A stretch of DNA of 21,704 nt from Elusimicrobia bacterium CG08_land_8_20_14_0_20_44_26. Lineage in GTDB: Bacteria; CG03. Made by a program: the position numbers and the translations under genes. The notes under the pieces are model-generated. The model was given only the letters and a program-made list of their open reading frames with translations, made no database searches and was not told the DNA's origin. Location of the stretch: contig PEXM01000045.1 of NCBI GenBank assembly GCA_002779055.1, forward strand, positions 1 to 21,704. Reading direction: 5' to 3'. Shown piece after piece: positions 1 through 10,754 of this stretch. Position 1 is the first letter of the stretch. Every line of letters begins with the position of its first letter.

Positions 1-10
1 GCGGACGAAA

Positions 11-25
11 TCCGCCTTAGGCGGA
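11..25. repeat. Short perfect palindrome upstream of kdsD
   Basis: TCCGCC, a TTA loop, then GGCGGA form a 6-bp stem. An additional GCGGA at 1-5 could pair with the left arm's TCCGC (11-15) as an alternative fold. No T-run follows, so it is not a classical terminator. A 15-base sequence differing at one base occurs at 11920-11934 inside rplK, which suggests a dispersed palindromic repeat. It may also mark the end of an upstream gene outside the window. Function unknown. Confidence 0.55.
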
Positions 26-41
26 AGTGAAGAGTAATGAG

Positions 42-1016
42 ATGAAAAAAAAGTTTATAACCGCTAAAAAAATACTTACAATTGAAAAAAACGCCATCTC
101 GGATAACATTAACGCAGCTGTTTCGAGTTCAATAAGAAAAGCGGTGAAAATATTATATAAGAGAAGCGAAGGGAAAATAGCCGTAATGGGAATCGGCAAA
201 TCGGGGCTCGTTGCGCGCAAAATTGCCGCAACCCTTTCCTCAACCGGCAGTCCGTCATTTTTTACCCATCCAAGCGAAGCAATTCACGGAGATATAGGAA
301 TGCTCACAAAAGGAGACAGCATCATCGTTCTTTCTCATTCCGGAGAAATTATGGAATTTGAAAATCTGATGCCTTTAATAAGGAAAATGGAGATACCGCT
401 TATTTCAATTACTTCCAAAAAAAATTCGGCTCTTGCCGGCGTATCGAACTGTATTATAGAGATAAAAATCAAAAAAGAGGCATGCCCCTTTAATTATGCG
501 CCGACTTCATCCACAACGGTGATGATGGCTGTCGGCGATGCCATAGCTATTTTGCTGATGCAGAAAAAGAAACTTGGCGAACAGGACCTCGCTTTTCTTC
601 ATCCGGGGGGCGTCCTCGGGAAAAGGCTCAATATGATGGTGAAAGACATAATGCGGCGAGGGCGCGAAAATCCAAAACTCAGGAGAAACCGCACCGTTTC
701 CGATGCTCTTTTCGTGATGACAAAAACCCGTCTGGGAGCCGTGAGCATAATAGATGCAAACGGAAAAATAACGGGTTTCTTCACGGACGGAGATTTGCGA
801 CGACTCATACAAACGGATCCCAAACCCCTTTCTAAAAAAATAGACGAAGTAATGACAAAAAAACCGTTTACGATTACCGGAAATGTTCCGGCCTGGAAAG
901 CGGCGCAAATAATGAATAAAATGAACTTTGACAATATTCCGGTTGTTGATAAGTGTGGAACTCTCATAGGAATTATTGATGAGCGGGACCTTTTAAAAGA
1001 AGGCCTTATTGCTTAA
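42..1016 (+). CDS. kdsD: D-arabinose-5-phosphate isomerase (KdsD/KpsF family)
   Basis: Interconverts ribulose-5-phosphate and arabinose-5-phosphate, the first committed step toward Kdo for lipopolysaccharide or capsule; cytosolic. An N-terminal SIS sugar-isomerase domain (about residues 35-170) is followed by two CBS domains (about 200-255 and 262-320), the usual architecture. Family motifs are visible: GIGKSG, SHSGE, PTSSTT and HPGG. Aligned by eye, K53, E105, E146 and H187 match the E. coli KdsD catalytic residues K59, E111, E152 and H193. I chose ATG at 42 (324 aa) because GAAGAG lies seven bases upstream. A GTG at 27 would add five residues, but it sits two bases after a hairpin. E. coli KdsD has 328 residues. 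Its partner Kdo genes, if linked, lie upstream outside the window. kdsD and kpsF cannot be told apart from sequence alone. Confidence 0.93.
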   Translation: MKKKFITAKKILTIEKNAISDNINAAVSSSIRKAVKILYKRSEGKIAVMGIGKSGLVARKIAATLSSTGSPSFFTHPSEAIHGDIGMLTKGDSIIVLSHSGEIMEFENLMPLIRKMEIPLISITSKKNSALAGVSNCIIEIKIKKEACPFNYAPTSSTTVMMAVGDAIAILLMQKKKLGEQDLAFLHPGGVLGKRLNMMVKDIMRRGRENPKLRRNRTVSDALFVMTKTRLGAVSIIDANGKITGFFTDGDLRRLIQTDPKPLSKKIDEVMTKKPFTITGNVPAWKAAQIMNKMNFDNIPVVDKCGTLIGIIDERDLLKEGLIA

Positions 1017-1060
1017 CAACCACTGATAATGTCATCGTTTTCCGTCGGGATAATTTTCAC

Positions 1061-1089
1061 TTGACAGCAATCAAGCGTTAATATATAAT
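1061..1089 (+). promoter_or_regulatory. Consensus sigma-70 promoter of dnaA
   Basis: A perfect TTGACA (1061-1066), a 17-base spacer and a perfect TATAAT (1084-1089). Transcription would start near 1096, leaving a leader of about 85 bases before the dnaA start codon. Such an exact match is uncommon by chance and stands in the expected place. Confidence 0.88.
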
Positions 1090-1094
1090 CCCAA

Positions 1095-1153
1095 AAGTTG
1101 TTTTAAAGTTTCCCAAGAAACTTGAGAACTTGTTAATAAGTTGTTAATAACTT
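1095..1153 (+). promoter_or_regulatory. dnaA leader: hairpin and phased AAGTT/AACTT motifs
   Basis: AAGTTTC (1106-1112) and GAAACTT (1117-1123) form a perfect 7-bp stem with a CCAA loop just after the predicted transcription start. Pentamers AAGTT or AACTT begin at 1095, 1106, 1119, 1127, 1138 and 1149; several are spaced by exactly 11 bases. The last three can form two mutually exclusive 5-bp hairpins, each with the same GTTAAT loop. A role in controlling dnaA, at DNA or RNA level, is inference. Confidence 0.45.
1130..1151. repeat. Tandem 11-bp repeat with DnaA-box-like 9-mers
   Basis: TTGTTAATAAG (1130-1140) is directly followed by TTGTTAATAAC (1141-1151). On the minus strand each contains TTATTAACA (1131-1139 and 1142-1150), one mismatch from the DnaA-box consensus TTATNCACA. 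They repeat once per helical turn. The same 9-mer occurs on the + strand at 2596-2604 in the dnaA-dnaN gap. Possible autoregulatory or upstream-origin DnaA sites. Confidence 0.5.
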
Positions 1154-1180
1154 GTGGTGGTATTTGCGTTTTAATTATTT

Positions 1181-2536
1181 ATGGAAAAGAAAGGAATTGC
1201 GGAAAATTACGATTCAATCTGGAAAAAAGTGGTCAACAATCTGCGTCTCGAGATAACGGATGAAACATACAAACTGTGGCTTGAACCGGCAATTGTAACA
1301 GGAGTGGAGAAGGATAGTATTCTGGTTAAACTTCCAAACAAATTTTTCGTGCGATGGCTTAATGAACATTATGCGGAACGGATAAAAAATATATTAAAGG
1401 ACTTTAGTCCGGATATAAATGTTAATTTTTATACCGATAAAAAAGACGAAGAGCCTGAGGGTGCGGCCGGGGTCCCGGAGGCGCCTGATGTCTCTTCTTT
1501 CGTGGCAAGAAAATTTACGTCAAAATACACATTTGAAAGTTTCGTCGTCGGACAGTCAAATCACTTTGCGCACGCTGCGTGCATGGCAATAACCAACAAC
1601 CCCGGAAATACCTATAACCCGCTTTTTATATACGGCGGGGTAGGGCTGGGTAAAACACATCTGCTCAATGCCATTGGAATTGAAATTACCAGGCGCTTTC
1701 CGTCTTATAACATAATTTACGTGACGACCGAAAAATTCACCAATGATATGATAGAACATTTGAAAAATAACAGAATGGCGGAATTCAGAATAAAATACCG
1801 AAACATTGATATCCTGCTAATGGACGACATACAGTTTATAGCGCATAAAGAAACCACGCAGGGAGAATTCTTCCACACGTTCAACACGCTTTATGAAAGA
1901 CGCAAACAAATCGTTCTCTCGTGCGACACAAGCCCGAAAAATTTAGGCGAACTCGAAGAGCGCCTGCGTTCAAGATTCCAGTGGGGCGTTGTCGCCGACA
2001 TACAGCCGCCGGATTTGGAAATGCGCGTAGCCATAATAAAAAAGAAAATTGAATCCGAAAAAATCAATATTCCGGACGATGTGCTTTATTACATTGCTTC
2101 AAACATAAAAAATAACATACGAACTTTAGAAGGCGCGATATTTTCAGTAGCCGCATACGCTTCTCTGACGGAAACCAACATCACAATTGAAAAAGCGAAA
2201 GAATACTTGAGAACAATAATAACTGAACAGGATTTAGAAACGGACGTGCCGATGGAAACCATACAGACAGTCGTGTGCGAGCATTTTAACCTTACTTCAA
2301 ATGATATCAAAAGTAAAAAAAGGACGGAAACAGTTGCTCTTCCAAGACAGATAGCGATGTATTTGAGCAGAAATCTAACAAACTATTCAACAACGGAGAT
2401 AGGCGAGTTTTTCGGCGGTAGAGACCATTCAACCGTTCTTCACGCCTGCAATAAAATGAAAAATAAGATAACAAAGGATCCATATTTTACGGCCTTGTTA
2501 AATAAAATCACCAGACAGATAAAAGAAAGTGTATAA
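1181..2536 (+). CDS. dnaA: Chromosomal replication initiator DnaA
   Basis: ATP-dependent initiator that binds DnaA boxes at the origin, melts the DNA and helps load the helicase. The 451 residues show the full four-domain layout: N-terminal domain I (about 1-85), a short acidic and proline-rich linker (about 86-110), AAA+ domain III (about 115-345) and the DNA-binding domain IV (about 355-451). Visible motifs are Walker A GGVGLGKTH (152-160), Walker B LLMDD (212-216), the RLRSRFQWG arginine-finger segment (261-269), the RTLEGAI sensor II region (314-320) and the DnaA signature GGRDHSTVLHA (412-422). The start is ATG at 1181; no Shine-Dalgarno sequence is seen in the AT-rich leader, so initiation is probably weak or structure-driven. 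It lies between a consensus promoter and the predicted origin, both carrying DnaA-box-like sequences, which suggests autoregulation. Confidence 0.98.
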   Translation: MEKKGIAENYDSIWKKVVNNLRLEITDETYKLWLEPAIVTGVEKDSILVKLPNKFFVRWLNEHYAERIKNILKDFSPDINVNFYTDKKDEEPEGAAGVPEAPDVSSFVARKFTSKYTFESFVVGQSNHFAHAACMAITNNPGNTYNPLFIYGGVGLGKTHLLNAIGIEITRRFPSYNIIYVTTEKFTNDMIEHLKNNRMAEFRIKYRNIDILLMDDIQFIAHKETTQGEFFHTFNTLYERRKQIVLSCDTSPKNLGELEERLRSRFQWGVVADIQPPDLEMRVAIIKKKIESEKINIPDDVLYYIASNIKNNIRTLEGAIFSVAAYASLTETNITIEKAKEYLRTIITEQDLETDVPMETIQTVVCEHFNLTSNDIKSKKRTETVALPRQIAMYLSRNLTNYSTTEIGEFFGGRDHSTVLHACNKMKNKITKDPYFTALLNKITRQIKESV

Positions 2537-2584
2537 CTCCACAAATTCATTTATTCCGGGTAATAACGGGAAAAATATTAAGTG

Positions 2585-2593
2585 TTTTCCACA
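2585..2593 (+). promoter_or_regulatory. DnaA box-like site TTTTCCACA
   Basis: One mismatch from TTATCCACA. It lies three bases before TTATTAACA (2596-2604), itself one mismatch from TTATNCACA and identical to the two 9-mers upstream of dnaA. The pair share orientation and sit 11 bases apart. Confidence 0.65.
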
Positions 2594-2668
2594 GGTTATT
2601 AACAATAACAATATTTGGAAATGCCTGTATTTGCCGAGATTTTTGAATAAAGTGAAAGGTTTTTTAAC

Positions 2669-2677
2669 TTATACACA
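2669..2677 (+). promoter_or_regulatory. DnaA box TTATACACA
   Basis: Exact match to the consensus TTATNCACA. It directly precedes the triplet run at 2682-2711 in the same orientation as the box next to the unwinding element in Bacillus subtilis, so it is the best candidate for the box that positions DnaA for melting. Confidence 0.85.
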
Positions 2678-2681
2678 ACCG

Positions 2682-2711
2682 TTACTAATACTACTACTGG
2701 TAATTTTAAAT
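2682..2711 (+). other. DnaA-trio-like origin unwinding element
   Basis: After the perfect DnaA box and a four-base ACCG spacer, the + strand reads in triplets TTA CTA ATA CTA CTA CTG GTA ATT TTA AAT. Several fit the complement of the DnaA-trio (3'-[G/A]A[T/A]-5'), and the order box, GC-containing spacer, trios, AT-rich DNA is that described for the basal origin unwinding element of Bacillus. The assignment rests on pattern alone. Confidence 0.65.
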
Positions 2712-2730
2712 AAGGAATAAAGGGGGAAAC

Positions 2731-3852
2731 ATGAAATTTTCGTGTAAAAAAAATGAACTGATGAAAAATGTGCAAACCGCTCTGCTTTGCTTGAGTCCTA
2801 AGACAATGTTGCCGTACTTAAGCTTTATCCTGATGGAAGCAGAAGACAACAAAGTGACAATTACGTCTACGGATTTGGAAGTATCAATGAAAATAACGTT
2901 TAACGCTAAAGTAGAAGACAAAGGAAAAACAATGATACACGGAGACCTTTTCGGCGCATTGATGAGAGTGCAGGAGGAAAAGGACGTTACGATAGAGGAA
3001 GGTGAAAACAGTATAATAATAAAATGCGGTAAATTCAGCGCCTCCGTACCGAAGGGAAACCTCAAGGATTATCCTCAGATTCCTGATACGATGGATGCAA
3101 AGGACAAAAAAGTTGAACTGTCCGCTTTGGTTCTTTCGGATATGTTGAGGAAAACGGTTTTTTCCGCCTCAAGAGATGAAGTGAGGTATGTTCTCTGTTC
3201 GGAATATTTTGAAGTAAACGAAGGGAGGTTAGTCATTGCCGCAACGGACGGAAAAAGATTAGCCACAACGGCATGCAAAATAAATGTTCCCAAATCTTAT
3301 AAATCAAGTGCTATTGTACCCATTAAAACAATCGGTATTCTGCAGAAAATTCTGGGATATTGTGAAGAAAAAGAAACGGTGAATATAATTTTTGACGAGA
3401 ACAGTGTGTTTTTTAGTACAAAAAATACGGTTATGAATTCGCGCTTAATAGATGGAACTTATCCGGATTTTAGAAATGTGATACCGAAAAGCTGTACAAT
3501 AACCGTAACCATGAACAGGGAGGAAATACAGAATGCCACAATTCGCTCAGCGAGCATTTTCCAGGCGGGCATCGCCGCGCAGAATTCATCGGTAAAATAC
3601 CAGATAAACAAAAATAAGCTTAACATTTCGGCTTCCTCGCAGGGTTTCGGCGAGGCGGAAGAAGAGGTTGATATTACTTCAACCGGAGGAACGGTAAATA
3701 TAGCGTTTAGTCCCGATTATCTGATTGACGTTTTTAAGCACCTCGATGATACGAAGGTTAATATGGAACTGACGGATTCTCTAAATGCGGCTGTTATTAA
3801 ATCGCCTGATGACTCTGAATTTATATCGCTGATTATGCCGATGAGGTCGTAA
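2731..3852 (+). CDS. dnaN: DNA polymerase III beta subunit (sliding clamp)
   Basis: Ring-shaped processivity clamp that tethers the replicative polymerase and serves as docking site for repair and ligation factors. The 373 residues match the three-domain clamp fold. Recognisable segments are ATDGKRLA in domain 2, DGTYPDFRNVIP near the domain 2-3 junction, and the C-terminal SLIMPMRS, which corresponds to the usual VMPMRL ending. ATG at 2731 follows a strong Shine-Dalgarno AAGGGGG (2720-2726) with a four-base spacing. It is downstream of dnaA and the predicted origin, the standard arrangement; recF, often next, is absent. No separate promoter is obvious in the gap. Confidence 0.97.
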   Translation: MKFSCKKNELMKNVQTALLCLSPKTMLPYLSFILMEAEDNKVTITSTDLEVSMKITFNAKVEDKGKTMIHGDLFGALMRVQEEKDVTIEEGENSIIIKCGKFSASVPKGNLKDYPQIPDTMDAKDKKVELSALVLSDMLRKTVFSASRDEVRYVLCSEYFEVNEGRLVIAATDGKRLATTACKINVPKSYKSSAIVPIKTIGILQKILGYCEEKETVNIIFDENSVFFSTKNTVMNSRLIDGTYPDFRNVIPKSCTITVTMNREEIQNATIRSASIFQAGIAAQNSSVKYQINKNKLNISASSQGFGEAEEEVDITSTGGTVNIAFSPDYLIDVFKHLDDTKVNMELTDSLNAAVIKSPDDSEFISLIMPMRS

Positions 3853-3891
3853 TAGGGACGGACCCTCTTGGTTGGATAAAAAGATTAAGTA

Positions 3892-6572
<2,681 letters not shown>

Positions 6573-6587
6573 CGGGGAAGACAAGTT

Positions 6588-9098
6588 ATGACGGTAAAGA
6601 AAAAAGGCACAGGAAAAGAAGAAACGGTAGGAACACAGCTTCAGGATGTCTCGAAAATAATAATAAAAAACGTCCGGGATGAAATGACGACATCCTACGT
6701 TGACTATTCAATGAGCGTTATTGTAGGGCGGGCTCTGCCGGACGTGCGGGACGGGCTGAAACCGGTGCACAGGAGAATACTCTTCTCCATGAAAGAACTG
6801 GCGCTTGCCTTTAACAAACCCTATAAAAAAGCCGCGAGAATCGTTGGCGAGTGCCTAGGAAAATATCATCCGCACGGGGACCTCGCTGTTTACGACGCTC
6901 TCATAAGAATGGCGCAGGATTTTTCTTTGAGATATCCGCTTGTCCAGTGTCAGGGCAACGTCGGTTCGGTTGACGGCGATCCTCCGGCGGCAATGAGATA
7001 TGTGGAAGCGCGCCTTGCGAAAATTTCGGACGAGATGCTGAAAGACATTGACAAGGAAACCGTTGATTTCAGGGATAATTTTGACGGCACTCTCAAGGAA
7101 CCGTCGGTAATGCCTTCAAGTATCCCGAATCTGCTTGTAAACGGCTCCTCAGGCATTGCCGTGGGTATGGCGACAAACATACCGTCGCACAATCTCGGCG
7201 AAATTGTAGATGCTCTCATCGCTCTTATAGACAACCCTGAAATGGAGGACAAGGAACTTTTCAGAATCGTGCCCGCGCCGGACTTTCCGACAGGAGGAAT
7301 CATAACAAACCGCGGCGGCATTTATGATGTCTATAAAACAGGCCGGGGCTCGTTTAAAATAAAAGCGAGGACCGAGATAGAAGAATTAAAAGGAAACCGC
7401 GAAGCGATTGTCGTGACGGAACTTCCTTATCAGGTCAATAAAGCGAACCTGATTGAGAACATAGCCGACCTTGTCAGAGAAAAACACATCACCGGCATAA
7501 CGAATATAAGGGATGAGTCCGACAAAGACGGGATGCGCATTGTGATTGATGTTTCCAGGGATGCGCCCTCGGGCGTGGTGCTCAATCAACTCTTAAAACA
7601 CACTCAGCTTTCCACCAATTTTGGAGTCATAATGCTGTCTCTTGTTAATAACGTGCCGAGGGTTCTGAATCTCAGGGAAATGCTCGGTTATTACATTGAT
7701 CACCGCGTTGAAGTCGTCACAAGAATGACCGAATACGATAAGCGTAAAGCCGAGGCGCGCTCTCACATTCTTGAGGGTCTGAAAATTGCTCTGGAAAATC
7801 TGGATAAAATAATAAGTTTGATAAAGAAATCAAAAACTCCGGATGAGGCTCGCCAAGCGCTTGTCAAAAGTTACGGGATGACGGAAATTCAGGCACAGGC
7901 GATTCTGGATATGAAGCTTCAGCAACTGACGGGTCTGGAGAGGCTCAAAGTCGAAGAGGAATATATTGAGAAGATAAAATTAATAGAAAAGCTGAAGAAT
8001 ATTCTCTCCGATACGAGATTTGTTCTTGAGATAATAAAGAAAGACCTTTTGGAAATAAAAGAAAAATACGCAGACAAAAGGAGAACGGAAATTTCGGACG
8101 AAGAAACGGTACTGGACGACGAAGACCTTATTGACGACGCCGATGTTGTTCTAACGATAACTCATCAGGGTTATATAAAGAGAGTGCCGCTTTCAACCTG
8201 GCGTGTTCAGGGCAGAGGCGGCAAGGGCGTTATGTCTATGACGACCAAGGATGAAGATTATCTGGAAAATCTTTTTGTCACGACGAACCTTGCGACTTTT
8301 CTCATTTTCACCAACCTGGGGAGAGTTTACTGGCTGAAGGTGTGGAAAATACCGGAGGCGGGACGCATTTCCCGCGGCAAGGCAATTGTAAATTTCCTGA
8401 CATTCAAAACTTCGGGCGAGAAATTTAATTCGTTTTTTCAGATACGGAATCTGACGGAGGCCTGCGGAAACCTTCTGATGGTCTCGGAAAGAGGTATCAT
8501 CAAGAAATCCGCAGTCGCCGACTACAGCAACCCGCGCTCTTCGGGCATAATAGCGATAAACCTTGATGACGGAGACAAACTCGTGAAAGTTTTGCAGTCG
8601 CTCGGAAATGATGATGTGGTGCTGGCGACGAGAATGGGAAAAGCCATCAGGTTTTCCTCCTCAAACCTCAGAGTGCTGGGACGGTCGGCGAGAGGCGTGA
8701 GGGGAATAAAACTTGCCCCAAGCGACAGCGTCGTGGGAATGGCAATTCAAAATCCCTCTTCAAAAGAGTCCCTGCTTGTAATATCGGAAAAAGGCTACGG
8801 CAAACGCACGGATATTTCCGCTTACAGGAAGCAGACGAGGGGAGGAAAAGGCGTCATCAACATGAAGATAAATGAAAAGACCGGTCCCGTCGTCGCACTC
8901 ATTGCCTGCGGCGATAAGGACGAAATAATGATAATAACGACTTCAGGGATTACGATACGGCAGAACGTAAAAAATATCCGAAAAATCGGCCGCGCCACCT
9001 CAGGCGTGCGGCTTATAAAACTCAACGAAGGCGATAAGGTTGCTTCTGTCGGTAAGGTCATTTCGGAAGAAGTCATACCCGAAGGGGCAAATGATTGA
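6588..9098 (+). CDS. gyrA: DNA gyrase subunit A
   Basis: DNA-cleaving and DNA-wrapping subunit of gyrase. The 836 residues hold the breakage-reunion domain (about 30-515) with catalytic Y138 in [10 protein letters not shown], a coiled-coil region (about 370-500) and a C-terminal beta-pinwheel. The GyrA box QGRGGKG (541-547), which separates gyrase from topoisomerase IV, is present; a second similar motif, QTRGGKG, is at 749-755. In the quinolone-binding segment [10 protein letters not shown] (94-103) the position equivalent to E. coli Ser83 is leucine (L99), while the Asp87 equivalent (D103) is kept. ATG at 6588 lies 15 bases after gyrB, preceded by a purine-rich GGGGAAG. The end overlaps serS by eight bases. 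Confidence 0.97.
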   Translation: MTVKKKGTGKEETVGTQLQDVSKIIIKNVRDEMTTSYVDYSMSVIVGRALPDVRDGLKPVHRRILFSMKELALAFNKPYKKAARIVGECLGKYHPHGDLAVYDALIRMAQDFSLRYPLVQCQGNVGSVDGDPPAAMRYVEARLAKISDEMLKDIDKETVDFRDNFDGTLKEPSVMPSSIPNLLVNGSSGIAVGMATNIPSHNLGEIVDALIALIDNPEMEDKELFRIVPAPDFPTGGIITNRGGIYDVYKTGRGSFKIKARTEIEELKGNREAIVVTELPYQVNKANLIENIADLVREKHITGITNIRDESDKDGMRIVIDVSRDAPSGVVLNQLLKHTQLSTNFGVIMLSLVNNVPRVLNLREMLGYYIDHRVEVVTRMTEYDKRKAEARSHILEGLKIALENLDKIISLIKKSKTPDEARQALVKSYGMTEIQAQAILDMKLQQLTGLERLKVEEEYIEKIKLIEKLKNILSDTRFVLEIIKKDLLEIKEKYADKRRTEISDEETVLDDEDLIDDADVVLTITHQGYIKRVPLSTWRVQGRGGKGVMSMTTKDEDYLENLFVTTNLATFLIFTNLGRVYWLKVWKIPEAGRISRGKAIVNFLTFKTSGEKFNSFFQIRNLTEACGNLLMVSERGIIKKSAVADYSNPRSSGIIAINLDDGDKLVKVLQSLGNDDVVLATRMGKAIRFSSSNLRVLGRSARGVRGIKLAPSDSVVGMAIQNPSSKESLLVISEKGYGKRTDISAYRKQTRGGKGVINMKINEKTGPVVALIACGDKDEIMIITTSGITIRQNVKNIRKIGRATSGVRLIKLNEGDKVASVGKVISEEVIPEGAND

Positions 9099-10311
9099 TA
9101 TAAAACTCATCAGGGAAAATCCCGAGGTCTTCAAAAAACGCCTTTCAGGCAGGTTTGAGAGCGCTTTGATAAATGAAATTATCAAACTTGACGGAGTCAG
9201 GAGAGAGAGCCTCAAAGCGGTTGAAGAATTGAGGGCAAGGCAAAAAAAAGTCAACAATCCCGATGAAGGGAAACTTCTCAAAGAAGAAAAGAAAAAGCGC
9301 GAAGTGAAATTGAAGGAAATATCTTCCGAACTTGAGGATATCCTCGCCTCAATGCCGAACATTCCTGATGAGGATGTGCCGGAAGGCGACGCCGCAAATA
9401 ACAGGATTATCAGGACAGTGGGCGAGGTGGACGGCTTCTCCGAAGGAAGTATTCCGCACTGGGAAATAGGGAAGATGCTTGACATCATTGATTTTGAAAC
9501 GGCATCGTCCATAACCGCTTCCTTCTGGCCTTTTTTAAAAGGAGACGGGGCGCGTCTTGAGGCGGCGATGCTTAATTTTTTTACGGAGGAAAATGACGCT
9601 TCGGGATTTACGCCGCTCGTTGTGCCGTACCTTGTAAACGAAAATTCGGCATTCGGAACAGGGCAGTTGCCGAAATTCGCGGGAGACCTTTATAAAACAG
9701 AAGACGGGCTTTATCTCATTCCGACAGGAGAAGTGCCGGCTGGAAATTTGTTCAGGAATAAAATAATTGACGAAGATAAACTGCCGCTCAAATTCCAGAT
9801 TTCCACCCCCTGTTTCCGTCGGGAAGCGGGTTCCTGGGGAAAACTCGGGAAGGGTTTAATACGCAATCACCAGTTTCATAAAGTTGAAATTTTTGAATAT
9901 GTAAAGCCGGCCGATTCGCCGGCAGCGCTTGATGAAATGGTCGGCTGTGTAAGCGCCATTCTTCAAAAGCTGAAGCTGACGCATAGAGTTGTTCTCCTGG
10001 CTTCGCAGGATATGGGTTTTGCCGCATCCAAGACATATGATATAGAGGTGTGGATGAAGGGTATGAAGGACTGGCTTGAGGTCTCATCATGTTCCAATTG
10101 TCGTGATTTCCAGATGCGCCGCACAAAAACGAGATACCGTTCTTCGTCAGGCGAGATCCTATACCCGCACACCCTAAATGCGTCTGCTGTCGCTGTCGGC
10201 AGGGTTTTCGCGGCTCTGTGCGAGAGCGGCTGGGACGGAAAAGGTTGTGTAATTCTTCCCGAATGCCTGCATAAGTTTATGAAAAAAGACAGTATTTTCA
10301 AGCAGAAATAA
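9091..10311 (+). CDS. serS: Serine--tRNA ligase
   Basis: Class II aminoacyl-tRNA synthetase that charges tRNA-Ser (and tRNA-Sec where present). The 406 residues comprise the N-terminal tRNA-binding coiled-coil arm (about 25-95) and the catalytic domain. Seen: GTGQLPKF (189-196), the serine-binding loop PTGEVPAGN (211-219), motif 2 around [10 protein letters not shown] (241-250) with RNHQFHKVE (258-266), the [10 protein letters not shown] segment (332-341), and motif 3 NASAVAVGR (363-371). Two usual loops differ: TAEVPLTN is TGEVPAGN and NGSGLAVGR is [10 protein letters not shown] chose ATG at 9091 because it begins with the canonical [12 protein letters not shown] and is preceded by GAAGGGG; upstream in-frame codons would only read gyrA. 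The eight-base overlap with gyrA suggests coupled translation. Confidence 0.95.
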   Translation: MIDIKLIRENPEVFKKRLSGRFESALINEIIKLDGVRRESLKAVEELRARQKKVNNPDEGKLLKEEKKKREVKLKEISSELEDILASMPNIPDEDVPEGDAANNRIIRTVGEVDGFSEGSIPHWEIGKMLDIIDFETASSITASFWPFLKGDGARLEAAMLNFFTEENDASGFTPLVVPYLVNENSAFGTGQLPKFAGDLYKTEDGLYLIPTGEVPAGNLFRNKIIDEDKLPLKFQISTPCFRREAGSWGKLGKGLIRNHQFHKVEIFEYVKPADSPAALDEMVGCVSAILQKLKLTHRVVLLASQDMGFAASKTYDIEVWMKGMKDWLEVSSCSNCRDFQMRRTKTRYRSSSGEILYPHTLNASAVAVGRVFAALCESGWDGKGCVILPECLHKFMKKDSIFKQK

Positions 10312-10334
10312 CGGAGTTGAGTTTATTTGATTTG

Positions 10335-10364
10335 TTGCATATTTGTATAGTTCGTCAATATAAT
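10335..10364 (+). promoter_or_regulatory. Possible promoter of the 100-codon gene
   Basis: A perfect TATAAT (10359-10364) has TTGCAT (10335-10340, three of six consensus bases) 18 bases upstream. Transcription would begin around 10371, only about six bases before the start codon at 10377. The -10 box is convincing, the -35 weak. No terminator hairpin for serS is visible in this gap. Confidence 0.55.
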
Positions 10365-10376
10365 GTAGAATAAAAT

Positions 10377-10679
10377 ATGGGCGCTAAAGGCTGGGAAATA
10401 AATAACAAAGCGAAAGTCATATTGACGAAAAACTGGGTTGACGTCATCAAACTTCTTGTAAACACCGCCCGGGACGTTGTCGTGATAAAAGGCGAACTCA
10501 AGTTTAAGGGAGGCCCGGTTGACTCCACAAGCGATCAATCCGTAATTGACGTTTTGAGAAAAATTGACAGAGAGATACTGCAGCAGAAGGGCGTCAAACT
10601 GATTAAGTGGGAACTTACGGAATGGGAGAAGAAAAGCGGCAAGTGGCGGAAGAAGCAGCTTAAACATCAGAGTTCCTAG
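10377..10679 (+). CDS. Hypothetical small basic alpha/beta protein
   Basis: I do not recognise this 100-residue protein. It is lysine-rich, with no signal peptide or membrane segment, and has four tryptophans: W6, W20 and the two of WELTEW. By eye the order is strand (KAKVILT), helix (about 20-30), strand (DVVVIKGELKF), a polar loop with SDQS, helix (about 56-71) and strand (VKLIKWELTEW), ending in a very basic tail. That pattern and a codon use like its neighbours suggest a real cytosolic gene. It sits between serS and secE with its own -10 box, the ATG lying about six bases after the predicted transcription start, and there is no Shine-Dalgarno sequence. Nucleic-acid binding is possible given the charge, but that is a guess. 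Confidence 0.72.
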   Translation: MGAKGWEINNKAKVILTKNWVDVIKLLVNTARDVVVIKGELKFKGGPVDSTSDQSVIDVLRKIDREILQQKGVKLIKWELTEWEKKSGKWRKKQLKHQSS

Positions 10680-10710
10680 TGCCGGGCATTGACAATGGAC
10701 ATTTTCGTTC

Positions 10711-10739
10711 TTGACACGGATTTCCAATTTTTATAAAAT
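10711..10739 (+). promoter_or_regulatory. Strong sigma-70 promoter of the secE-nusG-rpo operon
   Basis: TTGACA (10711-10716), a 17-base spacer and TAAAAT (10734-10739), one mismatch from consensus. A second TTGACA lies 22 bases upstream (10689-10694) with no matching -10. Start of transcription would be near 10746, about nine bases before the secE ATG. It is the only convincing promoter I see for the downstream block. Confidence 0.82.
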
Positions 10740-10754
10740 TACTCTTCTTATGGT

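Larger units (their letters stand above)
2537..2730. other. Predicted replication origin (oriC) in the dnaA-dnaN gap
   Basis: The 194-bp non-coding gap holds several DnaA-box-like 9-mers (2585-2593, 2596-2604, 2669-2677; another, TTATACACT on the minus strand, at 2528-2536 across the dnaA stop), a triplet run after the last box, and an AT-rich stretch (2701-2720). The dnaA-dnaN gap is a common origin site in bacteria. A GC-skew switch would confirm it; I could not compute one. Confidence 0.8.

Noticed and set aside
1017..1060. Possible terminator after kdsD
   Set aside because: No stable stem followed by a T-run is visible in the gap.
2529..2720. 63-codon open frame across the dnaA-dnaN gap
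   Set aside because: It overlaps the DnaA boxes and trio-like element, is rich in Asn and Leu without domain-like pattern, and has no ribosome-binding site; it is best explained as chance in origin DNA.
3850..3891. AGGG/CCCT mini-hairpin after dnaN
   Set aside because: Only a 4-bp stem with no T-run; too weak to call a terminator.
9906..9923. GCCGGC inverted pair inside serS
   Set aside because: Short, GC-rich and fully coding; likely chance.
10680..10754. Possible tRNA-Trp before secE
   Set aside because: I looked for one because it is common at this locus; the 75 bases hold a promoter and no cloverleaf or CCA-type end.
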